64,000 nucleotides of DNA from Paragyromitra xinjiangensis. Lineage: Eukaryota; Ascomycota; Pezizomycetes; Pezizales; Discinaceae. A program made the position numbers and the translations under genes. Each line of letters opens with the position of its first letter. Position 1 is the first letter of the stretch. Positions 36,960 to 50,300 of the stretch are shown piece after piece. Location of the stretch: NCBI GenBank assembly GCA_038503065.1, contig JBCAMK010000006.1, positions 1,178,001 to 1,242,000 on the forward strand. The letters run 5' to 3'. Under the pieces are notes generated by a model. That model saw only the letters and a list, made by a program, of their open reading frames with translations. It was not told where the DNA came from and searched no databases.

Positions 36960-37570
36960 TCACTACAAATACATAAACCACATGTATCTGCGAAATAAAT
37001 ACAATAATACCTGTCTCCCGAATAAGTACCAATATTAGATCTCAATTTGGCACTTAAGACATTCACCATCAGCCTTGTCTTTGATATTTCTACCCCATTG
37101 GCCATCGATATCATAGGTTACTCCCTTACCCTTAATGGATCAGAGGTATCCCGTGCATTAACCGCTAACGCCAAAGAGCCCATCCGCGGAGAAACCCAAC
37201 ATGCGCAACCTCCCAGACTCTTGAAGGGATCCCAGTCAGGTCACCGTAGATTTCTTTGATCTTAACTTGAATGTCTCAGCCCTTCGCCTGAGCTGTTTCC
37301 GGGGCAAGTGAACCAAGCGAGGCGCTGTAATACGTGTTACAGCAAAAGATAAGATTCTGTTCCAAACCCCTGAAATCGACATGCCCCCCCGTAAGCGACT
37401 CTAGATCGTAAACCTCCGTGCCAAGGCCCCAGAGTTGCACCCTGCCGAGAAGAGAACCCACGAAGTCCGGCCAGTCCTAAAATACATAGTAGTAGGGCTA
37501 CCAAGAATAGCATGCCGTTTGTGATCTTACCCGCTGTGTTAAGGATAAAATGAAGTCGCCGATTAATCAA
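36960..37570 (-). pseudogene. Possible decayed small secreted-protein gene
   Basis: On the minus strand an ATG at about 37533 opens a signal-peptide-like stretch, MLFLVALLLCILGLAGL. An overlapping frame just downstream reads GTEVYDLESLTGGHVDF and NLIFCCNTYYSASLG. Another frame nearer the 3' end reads YDIDGQWGRNIKDKADGECL then KCQIEI and a stop. These pieces have the look of a cysteine-containing secreted protein but lie in different frames, and I found no set of splice sites that joins all of them. It could be a relic, a gene with introns I failed to place, or coincidence. Confidence 0.25.
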
Positions 37571-39512
37571 ACTAAATTAAGTGAAGATATTAGACCGCAC
37601 ATGGTGCAGGCAGAGAGTGATCAAATAATTTAAAGAGGTGCCTACATTCGAAGCATTCCCATAGGCCACATGTACTTAAAGTAACAATCCATGATAGCCG
37701 CGCTCTACGATCAAAGACCGACCCGCGACCACGAAGATTAAAGCGAAACCTGTCAAAAGAGCAGTGAAAACTCAGATAACCCTTAGGCCCATGTCCCTAG
37801 GTTAAATGCACAGCTACTGCTGTAGTCGCACAAGACATACTCATTCGATCACCTAAAAGCTATGTAAATTTATTGGGATCAGTCCTCGCCACTGGTTGCG
37901 AGCGAGGCTTGGCATTTCCAAAAGATGCCATGTCTGAACTGACGTTTTTCACATCAAAACCAATCAAGGTCAACCTCTAGATCGGCAAAACTCAAGATAG
38001 CTGTACGTAATCTTCTAAAATTTTCGCCTGGGCTTCTCTAAGGTCTCACTTTCAAAAGAAAGCTCAACTACTAAGTTGGGGGCACGTACAGCTATCTCTG
38101 CCACGAACAACCAGATTAGTATTATTCAGTCGGCTGGGGCCGAAGTCGCATCAAAAAAGAAAACCACAATGCGCTCTTGGACAACTCGGAGGACGCCTTC
38201 CTATCGGAGCATGCTTTACGTGTAAGAAACTAGCAATTGGACGACTAGGGCTAGTCATGTCACTACACACAGGTCCCTTTACTCTCTTACCAGAACCAGT
38301 AATCTCCGCGAAAGGAACCAAGACATATTCCAAAAATGTAGTAAATGACTTCTGGAAAGACTTCGCCTAGCCCATGCATGGGATTGGTCTGTTAGCGTGT
38401 CGAGTGACATTTAGTGACTTAAAGAGCTACGATACCAGGAGCTGAAAGATACCCTCCCAAATAGTAACACGTAATACGCATTGGTGTTTGTGAATTGTAT
38501 TTTTTTAATGTTTTAGAGACAAACTTACCGATCACAAGGCATATTCCCAATGGCTTGTTTCATCAATGACAAACCCAAATGCATGCACACACTCAGTAGA
38601 GTCCAAGAGATTGACAACCCACAAACCTCACAACACCACCAGGATACACCTTTTAAAAATAAGTGCAGTGGACGAGAAATCCAGCTTACGTTGATGTCGT
38701 CTGTTGCTGCGTGGTGTGGTATATACATGCCTCCGGAAATAGCACTAAGCTAGAAGCCACACGTAGGATTGGCTAGACTAATAACGATTAGTTAAGACTA
38801 TTCACACAAGTACAAGACGGGGCTGAAGTATTTATTCACGACACATCACTCGGCTTTTGGATTCCCGATCTCATTGGATTGGGTAATAGATTGGTAGCTA
38901 GCGCGGGGTAGATCTTTTGATCGCCAAAGTTTGTTTGAGAATGCTTGGTTCTAATCCTTCCAAGATTCGTCTCCTTTCCAGGGCCGAAACAACTCTAGCC
39001 AGTTCGATGTCAGCGTAGATCTCGTGCGGCACGAGTGGACGGAAATTCATGATTTTACAGCAGTAGAGTTCATTTTTACTTTTTATCCCCTCAGCAGTCC
39101 TGGGAATCTGCACGTCAGACGAGGCTTTGGCAGTCTTTCATCTTCGGTAGACAAACAAACAACCCGTGTGGATATCGCCAAGTAACAAAAGCATTAAGCG
39201 ATGATCTGTGGCTTGTAACGACGTGTACCCATAATCATCAAACGTATTGATAAACCAGCAATCGGGAAGTGCCATGTCTTCCCTACGACTTTGTATTTTG
39301 TGAGCTCCCATTCATTGTCACAGGTCAAATCCAGTAGTTCTATTTGATTCTCGGCTGGAGCAAACCCAGCGAATAACAGAAGCCATCTTGCCCAGAAGAG
39401 CAAAGCAGCAAGTTTGCATTCTAATTGCGTATGGCACCTAGCTGGCTCCGGAAACTGTTTTACCGCTACGTTTGACGACTATAGGTACTTGTAGATTTGA
39501 CAGCATACGGCA
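37571..39512. other. Intergenic, no supported gene
   Basis: Short frames only. A minus-strand open stretch at about 39194-39450 contains a hydrophobic segment (ALLFWARWLLLFAGFAP) but has no ATG. A 14-bp inverted pair (AGATAGCTGTACGT at about 37995, ACGTACAGCTATCT at about 38085) may form a hairpin. Confidence 0.35.
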
Positions 39513-40115
39513 GTGCATAAGGTGGATGCAGATCTGTGGTCAAAACAAGGGTTATGCATGCTTGCCACCACCCAGCATAATCAAGCGCATGCGGTCCTCT
39601 TGTCGTGCTCTGCCCAGCGAGTGCGCGTTACGCGGTCCAGTGACAACGAGTTTTTCTTGCAAAGTAAACCGAACTACCGGAGATATAGAGCACCGATGGA
39701 CCAAGCGCAAATTTTCGATCAAACCGTAGACTGTAACTGCAGGAGTAGAGTACTAAGATTGACAGCAGGCGCATTCACCGCCAAGGTCACGTGCGAGGAT
39801 CAATTCTCGGGATCCAGCTTTTTCGTTGCAATTCACGGAGAAGGGCTCACATTTGATTCGTGTACATATTATATTCAAGACGGTGTCGGTGTCTCGGAAT
39901 TAGGAGGTGAGAGAGCGGCAGAGACCGAGGATGGTGGGGTGTGGCCCGAACGGATGGGTAGATGGACGGATCCTGCGATGTTATTATTTCCTAGGACCGA
40001 TTGCCAGGGCTGGGGCCAGATCGTGGACGAATTGCCGTGGGTTTGCCTTGGAGGGAATTGGGGGATTGTGGTGGGCGTACCAGCTCTTGATGGCACTCCC
40101 GCGCGGCGACGCTAG
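39513..40115 (+). CDS. Hypothetical protein, 200 codons, weak support
   Basis: This is an open frame starting with ATG and running to a TAG at 40115. The first 60 residues are mixed and unremarkable. The second half is acidic and Gly/Trp-rich (LGGERAAETEDGGVWPERMG, then WGQIVDELPWVCLGG). No domain, signal peptide or neighbour supports it, and another open frame overlaps its end. It may be a lineage-specific gene or a chance frame. Confidence 0.25.
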   Translation: MHKVDADLWSKQGLCMLATTQHNQAHAVLLSCSAQRVRVTRSSDNEFFLQSKPNYRRYRAPMDQAQIFDQTVDCNCRSRVLRLTAGAFTAKVTCEDQFSGSSFFVAIHGEGLTFDSCTYYIQDGVGVSELGGERAAETEDGGVWPERMGRWTDPAMLLFPRTDCQGWGQIVDELPWVCLGGNWGIVVGVPALDGTPARRR

Positions 40116-41102
40116 TAGTATTACATTACATTACATGGCACAGGAACAAAGGTTTTTTTTTTCTTTGCTTCCACATTTCTAGAGTTTCGGAGCATTGCAA
40201 AGAGAAATGAAGAGGAAGCAGATGATGAGAAGGGAAGGAAAAAAAGCGGATGGACTGCGGATGTCTCTTTCTGCAGGAAGGACAGTCTGCACTGCAGGAA
40301 GGACTTGTACCTTTGATAGGCAGTATCGTGGAAGCAGGTAACCAGGTGGCCTGTCCGCGGCCGTTGTCTTGTGTCGCACAAGGACGCAGAATGGCCCCTC
40401 CAGCAATGTGGGCCGTGTGGATTGTCGTTTGGATGCCTGCTCTTGTCGACCATGCCTATTCTATGAATTCCTATTTTATCCTTGCAGGTTCGGGACTCTC
40501 CTGAGCGTTTTGAAGCCAACCAGCGTGGTCTGTAGCAAGACGATACCGGCATGCTAAGCACCAGCGACTACCACCGCAACCACTTATCCCTCTTTCCCAC
40601 CCCCGCAAAATCTTGGCGTTCTCCAGCGGGTTTGGTCGCTCGCCATCCGCCAAGAACGGCGCGCCCATCCACCACTCCACCAACTGATGCACGCAACTTA
40701 GCCATCTATCAACCAACCACTCACATCGACAGTTCCAACCCGAACGGTGGCCCACTCGAACAGCATCTCGTCCAGAACCCAATACCTATTTTTCTCTCAA
40801 ACACTGTTTTTTCTTCATACCTGCTGCCAGCGCTACCAAATAGATATCTACCGCAAGAAAAAAAAAATCATTCCGACTCTTCTCCTTCCTCTTCCCCATT
40901 AATCTCTTTAAACTCAATAAGAAGGGAAAATCCCTCGGATAACTTCGCGGTCTTCTTCCTACATTCATACATACACACCTCCTCCACCTCACTCCACTAT
41001 TCATTCCTATCACCCTGCGTATTCGTCTTCCCTCCCACAAATCCAACAGAACTTACCCCCCCCCATTATATTCGAATTTTCAAAATTTCAGTAGATTCAA
41101 AG
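40116..41102. promoter_or_regulatory. GID4 promoter and leader region
   Basis: From about 40560 to 41090 the plus strand is C/T-rich (for example CTTATCCCTCTTTCCCACCC, and CTTCTCCTTCCTCTTCCCC at about 40880). This is the pattern seen ahead of the other conserved genes here. The GID4 frame is open upstream of the chosen ATG, but the upstream translation is low-complexity, so it is treated as leader. Confidence 0.45.
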
Positions 41103-42222
41103 ATGCCAACACCAAACGAAATTATCACCGTAACTCCTACCCTCGCTGGGGGCGATCTCTCCCGTCCCTCTCGCCTCGCCTGTCCCCCAGAGGAATCTAT
41201 AGTTTCTCGCAACTCCTCATCTTCTACCCGGCGGCAACTCTCCCACCAAGAATCTCTCCCACCAACTATGCCGCAGCAGCAACTCTCACCTGCGACCAGC
41301 TCCTCCTCCTCTTCTGATGACGAAACATCGACGACAACAACAACAACTGTCGTGACCCGAGATGTCCCCTCAGCAGAGCCATCCCCAACACTTGAACCAA
41401 AACATCACTCCGCATCGCACGGGCTGCCTCTTTCTCCGGAATCACCTTTTGTATCATCGCTTTCACACGAATTCTCCGCGAGACGGGTATGTTACTTCGA
41501 AAGATACCCACATCGTGATATCTGCTTAATTGCGAAAATACGAGATGCTGATTTTTGGCCCCACAGTTGTTACCTTCATCCTCTTGTTCGTTCTTACGCC
41601 CAGGAAGCAAGTTCTCTGGGAAGCAGACTTCCGACAGGTCGACTTATGATGTTCACGTGGAACTCAAACATGTTGATATGAATGAATCCTTCCTCTGCGG
41701 TTACCTCCGCATCCAAGGTAAGAACCCTCGTGACCTAATTGGGAAGTCCTTTTTTCTCTCGTTCCTATTCGTTCAGGCGCTAACCTCATGGAACAAAATC
41801 TAGGTCTCACAGAAGATCACCCCACCTTGACAACATACTTTGAGGGGGAGATGATTGGTGACAAGTACACGTTCCAAACGCGCCGTCCCGAATGGAACTC
41901 CAACGAGAAAAACGACTTCCAGCACTGGGCACGATTTCCTCCTTATCGCCCACTAGCCATCAAAGCAAAGCGCCCAGAATTTAACTTCAATTTCGCGCAG
42001 AGGCCACACATTTTTATGCGCTGGAAGGAGTATTTCCTAGTCCCCGACCACAGGGTGAAGCAGATTTCAGGGGCGAGCTTTGAGGGATTCTATTACATCT
42101 GCTTCAACCAAGTCGAGGGATCCGTTAGTGGCATATACTTTCACGCAAAATCCGAAAAGTTCCAAAAATTGGAATTAACGCATGTGCCCGAGAGGTATTT
42201 CGGGGCGGTCGAGTTTCGGTGA
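41103..42222 (+). CDS. GID4: GID4/VID24 substrate receptor of the GID (CTLH) ubiquitin ligase
   Basis: The model is join(41103..41486,41567..41717,41804..42222), 317 residues. GID4 recognises proteins with an N-terminal proline and brings gluconeogenic enzymes to the GID ubiquitin ligase when glucose returns. Residues 1-128 are a disordered Ser/Thr/Pro/Gln-rich extension. The Vid24 beta-barrel follows: LRPGSKFSGKQTSDRSTYDV at the exon 2 start, then HVDMNESFLCGYLRIQGLTE across the second intron, then LTTYFEGEMIG, HWARFPPYRPL and FIFMRWKEYFLVPDH-type blocks, ending in SGASFEGFYYICFNQVEGSV and a short tail. Both introns are in frame with consensus ends. The start MPTPNE follows a favourable AAAG context; an in-frame upstream ATG at 40551 is judged to lie in the leader. 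Confidence 0.94.
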
Positions 42223-44397
42223 AAAGAAAAAGGCCGAGACTCGACCGTATTGGGAAAGAATCAAAGCGGTAGTGATTTCCGGCACCGGTAGGTTTACGGT
42301 GCCGGATAGGTGTAGGTTTGGTGTACTGGCATTTGGGTGCTTGTTTGAATTGGTTGGAATTGCTTTGGTCGACATTCTTATTGGAAATCTAGGGAAGGTT
42401 GGTGTGCCGGTTGCTTGATTGTTTGGTTGCTCAGTGTTTTCTTTTTCTTTTTCTTTTTTCTTTTTGGCTGTTCTCTGATTCGCATCCGTTTTTTGTTTTG
42501 ATATGGTCGATGAACAAAGTTGACTGATGATGTAACGACTCGTCACGTCAACTGGTTTCCCTATCATTTTTCTCACTTTTTCTCATGGGTTTCCCCCTTA
42601 TTCTAAATTTCCTGTCTCCTTAAATCTCTGTTGATTTCATGAAACTGCATCATCTTCCGTCGTGTATCTCCTGCCCCCCTCTCTCCACGTCTCTCTCCAC
42701 GTCCACCCCCCTCCACTCTACTGCGCTCCTCTCCTGGCTCGGTAGGGTTGTACATTATGCGCATGTCGCCCTCCTCTTCCTATCCCTCTTACCCTTCGAA
42801 AAAATTTCACTATTCATCTCTTTAGCCTTCCTTTGACAAGCAAGGCTAGAAAGCCTGGATTTTGAAACCATGTACATAATTTCTATCTTAATGTGAAACC
42901 ACAATAGTGGGAATCAAAAACAAAAAAAATCCCCATAAAGTTTAGACTTATTTTGGTAGAAAATGCTTTCGGCCAAAACCAGCATTGCAGTTGACCGTAC
43001 TAAAAACCGATGAAAAAAAAGGGACCTCCACAAGCCCACGATCTCAATGGAAGCGGGAGCCGGAAACGCATCCGAGGGGGTCAACGTCCAGGTACTCGGA
43101 TTTTTTTTTCTTTTCATGTGGACCGTGCGTGCGACGCGAGGGGACCGAGTTAGGTCTTTATCGATTGATGTTGGCGATTAACGAATCATCGCGGTTCACC
43201 TTGCCACATAGATACCTAGCCACGTTTAGCCTCGCCGCAAGGGATCAACGTTCCTGAACCTGATGCGGCAGTCACGGATGCAACCGCACCCCACAAAACA
43301 CGGTCCGCAAGACGGCGCGTTTTTTTGACGCGTTAGCGATGAAAAAGTTTTCTCCGAGGATGACCCTTGATCGGCGGTAAGCTCCCTGAGAGTTCAACGG
43401 CACGGCGATCGTTAGAGTGGTCCAATGGGCAGTGTTTGGTGTGGGGCGAAGAAAGATAAGGAATGGACTAGACACAACTTAACGCGTTGTTAAAGTGCAT
43501 CAATGCTTAGGGCCGTTTTCTATAAACTCTGTGGGTTGCTTTATATGGCAATGATTAGTCTTCTAGCGAAAAAAGGCTCTAGTTCCAGCTGTAGAAATCC
43601 ATCACCTCTGTTCCTTATCTATCGTTCTCTCAATTCTCAATTCTCAATCCATCACTTGTTTTGATATCAGAATTGCTCACCCAAACCTCGGAGTTTTAAG
43701 CGACGGTAAGGCTTCGGTTAGTCTGCAAGCAGTAGGTACTTAGGAGGGACTTGCCTCCCGCACCAGCATACCCGTGCTTATAACCCATTGGTGCCTCACC
43801 GCAGACGTTGTGCAACCATATCCTCTATCAAAACTGGACGCCTGAACATCCCTAATGATAGTTCCTTGCTATTTACAGTCTGCGATTGGCTGTAGATTCA
43901 AGCATAGGATCACCGATAGGGCATTTTCTGAAACGCAGACGCCTGGTAGGTCTACGAACGTCCACGGACACTTGCATACCCTGGCACGCTGCGTAGCCTA
44001 CGCCTATTATGGAAACTACTTTCAGGCGGTTGCAGGTGTTGTTGTAAAAGAGTCTATGGTATTGGATTGTCTCATTAAACGCGACTGCGGGGTCAAAGCC
44101 TGGTACGGGAGATCATCATGGCTCCTGCGATGTTACAATGTCACCTTCAGGCAACAGCGGCTGTCCACCTATTTGCTGGCTAGCGTGGGGCTGCATGGCT
44201 ACCTTGAGCGCACTTAACTCTCTCTTTAATTTTAGTTGGAATTTAGTAAGGTACTATATTACCAGCTGTATGCCCGTCTTCAAGGCATTACATCCAAAGA
44301 TTCAAACCCTCCTACAGCCTCAATATTTCTCGAAGAGAAAACTCTACATACCATATCCCGCACTGAGATATACACATCTCCAAATAAATAAATAAAA
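42223..44397. other. Intergenic, 2.2 kb, no supported gene
   Basis: The left end is the GID4 3' region with a CTTTTTCTTTTTC tract. A C/T-rich block at 42650-42720 has a tandem CTCTCTCCACGTC motif. A 120-codon plus-strand frame at 43855-44217 shows no recognisable feature. The right end (AATAAATAAATAAAAATG) is the leader of the giant sacsin-like gene. Confidence 0.4.
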
Positions 44398-47300
44398 ATG
44401 CCCGTGGCTCCTATACGTAACAACGCACAGCACCAACCACTAACCACAGTCCTTCGCAATATCATACTCGAGTACCCCGCCGGCGGTGGTGTCCTTCGTG
44501 AATTATGTCAGAACGCAGACGACGCTGGAGCGACCAAGATTGAGTTCGTGCTTGACACGAATTCATATGAAAAAGAGAATATCTTGCATCCAGGTCTAGC
44601 TGGATATCAGGGACCTGCGCTGTTGGCGTTCAATAATAGCACTTTCTCGGACACAGATTTCGAATCATTGAGTCGAATCGGTGATAGCGCAAAAGCAAAA
44701 GATCTCAACGCAACCGGAAAGTTTGGTAGAGGTTTCAATAGCGTAAGCCTGCGGTGTAGTTCCTTTCTGTTTGTAGGTTTAGATTATTTGGCTGATTAGT
44801 GGTCTTAAAAAGGTATATAACTGGTCCGATATGCCGTCCATACTCTCTGGAGAATCACTCCTCATCCTCGACCCGCACTTCACGTGGTCACGAGAGGTAT
44901 CAGCGGCCGATCCAGGTGGCCCCGTTTATGATTTTGTCGGAGCTTCCAATGAACCGGAAATGCGCAATCAGCTATCTGCATTCGGGAGTATCTTGAAGGA
45001 CTTTGGAAGCAGGTTCGAGGGAACCATTATCCGCCTCCCGTTGAGGACTGAAGCTCAGGCGGCAAAGAGTAATATTGTCCCTGGCAAAAGTACTTCCGAA
45101 GCAAACATTCTTGATGTCTTCAAGAAATCCTGCACTGAACTTGTGGAATCCCTCCTGTTCCTGAGAAACGTGCATACTATCACGCTTCGAATTAACGAAA
45201 ATATCTATGCTAGAGCGAAATCTACCACTCACGCTTCCCATCGCGAGGCGAAGGATATCATTAACGAAGGATATAGCAAGGTCTTTGTTGAGCAAGAGAA
45301 GGACTTGTGCGAAACGGATTTTTTGGCGGACATTTCCGTGTATCGTGGCGAGACTGCAGATGGATACAAGACTGGTAAGGAGGAGAAGTTTAGATATGCC
45401 ATAAGCCACTACCTGGGCAAGGGCCCAGACGATGAGGACCTTCAGGAATGGGCAAGAAGCCAAAAGCTTTTCCCGTGGGTTGCCATTGCCACGCCACTAG
45501 AGGTTCGTTTATCTTTAGACTGGAGTTAGTTGATTTTTCTCCTATTAACTCACGTTAAATATTTATCCAGGGAGGCGCAAATTTCAGTGGGCGGCTTTTC
45601 AGCACTCTCCCACTTCCAATTCACACAAAGCATCCCGTCCACATTCACGGGATGTTTTCTATCACCCCCGATCGATCAAATATCCACTCGGGTGGGGACT
45701 GGACGATGAGCGAAAATTCCGGGACAGGGCTTGGTGCTAGATGGAACACATGGCTCTTCCAGAAATGCGTGCCTTCCGTCTGGATCCGGAACCTTGAGTT
45801 CTTAGATCGCATGAGTGAGGATAAAGAGGCGAGGTTTACTGGATGGGATTTCTGGCCTGCTGGAGCTCAAGGGGCGGGTGAAGGACTTTGGATGGGGGTT
45901 TTGGGCACGATATTCCAACAAGTGGTAAAGAAAAATTTAAAGCTACTCCCTACAGTCTGTAGTAATGCTGGGACTCGAGAAGATGTTTTGTTCACCCTTA
46001 AAATCGACGAAAAATATAGGAACGCTTTGCAAAGTGCTAGAAGCCCTATCTCATTCCCTCCTGCGGATAGGATACCTGAACTTACCGGACTTGGGATCGA
46101 AGCCCTAGGACTTACCCAACTCAGCCCGGCTACAGCCAGAATTTCTCTTTCGAAACTGAGAAACTGCCTCGGAGACTTGCCTCTCGGACTTCGAATGGAC
46201 CTTCTAGAATATGTTCTATCAGACAAAGACTACGAAAGTATAGGCTCATGCCATGCTCCTCTATTACCAACCTCGGACAGCAGATTCCACGGTTTCAGTA
46301 ACACATATGGATCGCGATTATATTTCCCTCAAACCGAAGAAGAGGCCGAACTTTTCAAAGAGAGTTTAATAATTATCGATGTCAAAAAACTGAACGCCGA
46401 AACAAAAAGGCAAATGAAGTTCGACATCAAGAAGCTTGATCGCTACACAGCTGTGTCCATTTGGAGAGTACCAGACGCCGTATCGTACTGTAAAAAATAT
46501 ATCTTCGGTAGTGTTGAATCCAAAAACCAGAATGTGATCATTAGACCCGGCTTCAATGATTTCGTTAACCGGTTCTGGAAATGGATACAAATTGCCAACA
46601 ACACAGCACAGCTCACTGCTGAACCTCGGTTATTAGACGGTCTGTGGCTTGTTCCAGCAAAAGGCGATCGTTACCATAAAATTTTAGACGGGAAGTCCTC
46701 GGTTTTAGATATCTCTGGTCAAAAATTGCCCAGTAAATTCCTTCAAGATGCCGCATCTCGTCTTTTTAGCTGTTACGGTTTGCTATACCCCCTTTACGGT
46801 AGCGAAGAGTTCACACCCGCGACCACCGACATGCTTCGCGCGCGCCGCTATATCCAAGATTGTGGGGACTTCAGTGCCTTGGCAGAGTGGCTAGTTGACA
46901 ATCATACGGATTTTGTCAATAGGCTGAGTGATGAGGAAAGGACCGACCTCATTCATCGTCTCAGAATCCTTTCGATAGGAGCCTTAGGGAATAAGGAAAA
47001 CGGGCAAATAGTAGGAAAGCTGAAGCTGTTCCGAGAAACAGCTACTGTTGAAATCCCTAAACAGTAAGTCTCCGATTTAGAAAAACCGACCTAACTCGAA
47101 CTGACAAGAAAATGCCAGACCTTGGATTTCTCTAGATCCCGTTCGGGATGGTTACCCAGTCAAGTATATCGGTATTAAAGACATACCAGTGGACTTAAGT
47201 GCTCCTAACACCATATTCGTCGATATCAGTGATAAAGATAGCGAGGACCTCATCCGGACCTTAAGATTGGCCCGTTGCCCCCCGTTGCAAGAAATCTTGG

Positions 47301-50300
47301 ATATATATGTTATACTTAATATTACAAGCGCGGGGGGAAATACGATACAGGCTGTCCTTGTGGAGTTCGCCCTCAAAAACTTTAGCCTTTTGTCGCAAGA
47401 ATCAAAGAAAACACTATCCAATGCTGAAATTGTCCCTGTGGGTACTACCGGGGCCATATTCAGACGGCCAATAGACACGGTGAGTATTGAGCTTGCACCA
47501 TATTTTTTTCCGTGCGAAAATCGAATACCAAACGAGGATTTCTACACTCGCCACCATTCTGCGCTTGCTATTCTGGGAATGGTTGAGAGATTGTCGAGAG
47601 ATGCTGTGTTAGAGAGGATAGAAGCCTATAGCCAATTGGATTACCCACCGAAGGAAGTCGGGGAGAAGGCTAAAAAGCTTATCGGACGCTATAAACCTCC
47701 CACAAGACTTCCAGAAAAATATCTCGCTCTGAGATGGCTTCCGGCCCACTTCCCTGGGGAAGCTGACAAACTTCACAATGCTGGGGAATGCAGGGACCGA
47801 AGCTTCGAGACTTTGGTCAAATACGCAATGCCTCTTATGACTGTTCAGGTTCCGGATTTTTGGGTGCAGGCCTTGGGCTGGGATAAACCGTTGCCAAAGT
47901 CGCAACTACTAAAGCAATTAGACAGTGCGGTAGAGAAAAGAGATACCGAAGCTCTCCGAGATTTGTTTTTGAGGAGAGGAGAGAACTTGATGGGTGATTG
48001 CATATCTGAGCTACAAGAACGCCAATGGATTCCAGATACCCTCGGAACGAAGTATTACCGACCAGCAGATATATTCCTTGACGATTTTTCATGCTTTTCG
48101 CCTTATCTTAGTGCCGTGGCTCACGATTTCAAAGTTTCGAGATATAAAGCCTTTTTAGAAAAGCTGGGAGTAAACAAGGAACCCTCATTCTCCCAGGTAC
48201 TTACCCTTCTATGCTTATCTCTAGAGACTTGTACGAAATCTAATTTAGTGCTTAAAATAGTTGAAAGAACTCCAGGACAGCCTTGCAGCGAAAGGAAATC
48301 TTATAGAGGCTGATCTGGAGGTGGCTCTCCGTATCGTGAAAGAAGTTGGGAAAAGATTTGCTGGGGAAGATCTAACCGAATTCAAAGCCCCAGACAGCTC
48401 TGGCTCTCTGCGTCTCCTCAGGGATCTCACAGCCGGCGACCCCGGCCCCGAGCTCAAATATCTTACAGCCAGTGACTCCGAACCTGAAGAAACAAAAAGA
48501 GCAATCCTTCACCCGGATGTTTCGCAGGTCACGATAGAACAATTACGTCTGCCATCATTTCATGATCGTCTTCTAGAACTTTTAAGCGACCCCGATTTCG
48601 ACGACGACTTTGCACAGAGGGAAAGTCCGCTCACAGTTATTGAAGACACATTGAGACGGTATAAGCCGAGTAGTACTTTTGACGAATATCTTGCGAATGC
48701 CGAGGATTGTCGAACAGCAACAGAAGTATCATGGGTCCTTGACCATTCAGAAAACTATGAAGGGAAGAGACTACTTGTGGAGAAACTAAAGGAGGTTCAA
48801 GGGCCAGCCCTTTTTTGCTGTAACGATGGGCGTAAGTAATTCCCATAAACTCTCTATCTTAAGGGTTTCATATAGAAGACCGCTCTAGCAACTGCTCAGG
48901 CGGCCGGCCAACTTTGAATGTTCCTATTTGGACCCTATATACAGCGCTGACACCCATAAAGAGTTCACAAAAAAGGATTTCAAAGCGGTGATAGATATTG
49001 GGGTAGGATCAAAGCAGGAAGATTATACCAAGATCGGGAAATTCGGGAGGGGTGCTTTAACGATGTGAATTCACCTCACGCACTTCATACTTCACGCTTA
49101 ACGGGGTTGCTCACTGAATTTTAGGTACCATTGGACTTCAGTGCCTAGCTTCATCTCAGGCGACTCATTTGTTATTTTTGAGTAAGAAAGATATCATAAC
49201 TTCCAATATCGAGCATTCACCCACTGATTTCTCAAACAGCCCAGAGCGCAAGTATTTGCCAGTGCATCCTATCACAGGAAAGCCACGCGCGGGAATGAAA
49301 CTAAAGCTTAAGGACGTACGCCTAAAATGTAAATAATCGCTACGCATTGCCTATTTACATTTTCCCTACTGATACCTTTTAGACCCTGACCAACTCCGAC
49401 CTTTTGAGGGTATTTTCGGGTTTGATGAGCGCACAATTTCTTTCCCCGGTACAATATTTCGATTCCCATTGGCGTCCGTGTATACTAGATCCGGCATAAG
49501 CGGCAGCAATATCGACTCAAGGAAGACACCCGGACAGTATCTCGGAGAATACTTCGAACACGCAATGGATTCTTTGTTATTCCTCCAAAGAATCACCACA
49601 ATCTCCTTCCGAGAGATAATCCCGTCATCAGACCTAAAACCCGGGCCAGTTCGTGGAGAATCTTCTGATAAGCTCGTCTGGAAAGTGTCGTCGGAAAAGG
49701 TTGAGATATCCGAAAGTCCGAAAATCAAGGAACTTGTCATCAAGGGAGATGACAAAAGATTGGAGGAACTAAAAAACACATCTGAGAAATGGTGTGTGAT
49801 TTCTAGGAGTGATGGAGGTGACCTTACGAAGTCATTGGTGAAGATACAGATAAAGGAAAGGCTCCAAGTAAGGCACAGTTTAGCTGCATCAATTTCTAAA
49901 ACGGCCGACCTCCGTGGCAGAAATTACATGGGCCTGCCATTAGTAAAGCCTGGTACGATGGAGATTCCAGTCCATGTTGACGCGGTAAGAATTATTTGTT
50001 AGTATCTCCCGAATCCTGCGCAATGCTAATCAACCCCCCTTCTTCTTTACTCAGAACCTGGTAATCCAAAGTAACCGACAATCTATCCCCCTAGCGGACT
50101 CAGAGATAGAGGAAGGCTCGGAGTGGAACAAGTGGATATTTGAAAAATGTGTCGCTCCTTTGTATCTGATTCTAATAAATCACCTTATGCAAGCCGGCGT
50201 GAACGGATATCGGTACTGGCCACCATACCCATCTGAAACAACCGATGCTATATCGCGGGTTATATCAACAGCATTCTGGGAGAAAGTTGTCGAGCTTCCG

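Noticed and set aside
39194..39450. Minus-strand frame with a signal-peptide-like segment
   Set aside because: No ATG in the open stretch and no acceptor that would make it an exon of a sensible gene.
40121..40561. 146-codon minus-strand frame
   Set aside because: Mixed composition, no domain, lies in the GID4 upstream region.
43855..44217. 120-codon plus-strand frame before the giant gene
   Set aside because: No recognisable feature, splice signals or promoter; probably a chance frame.
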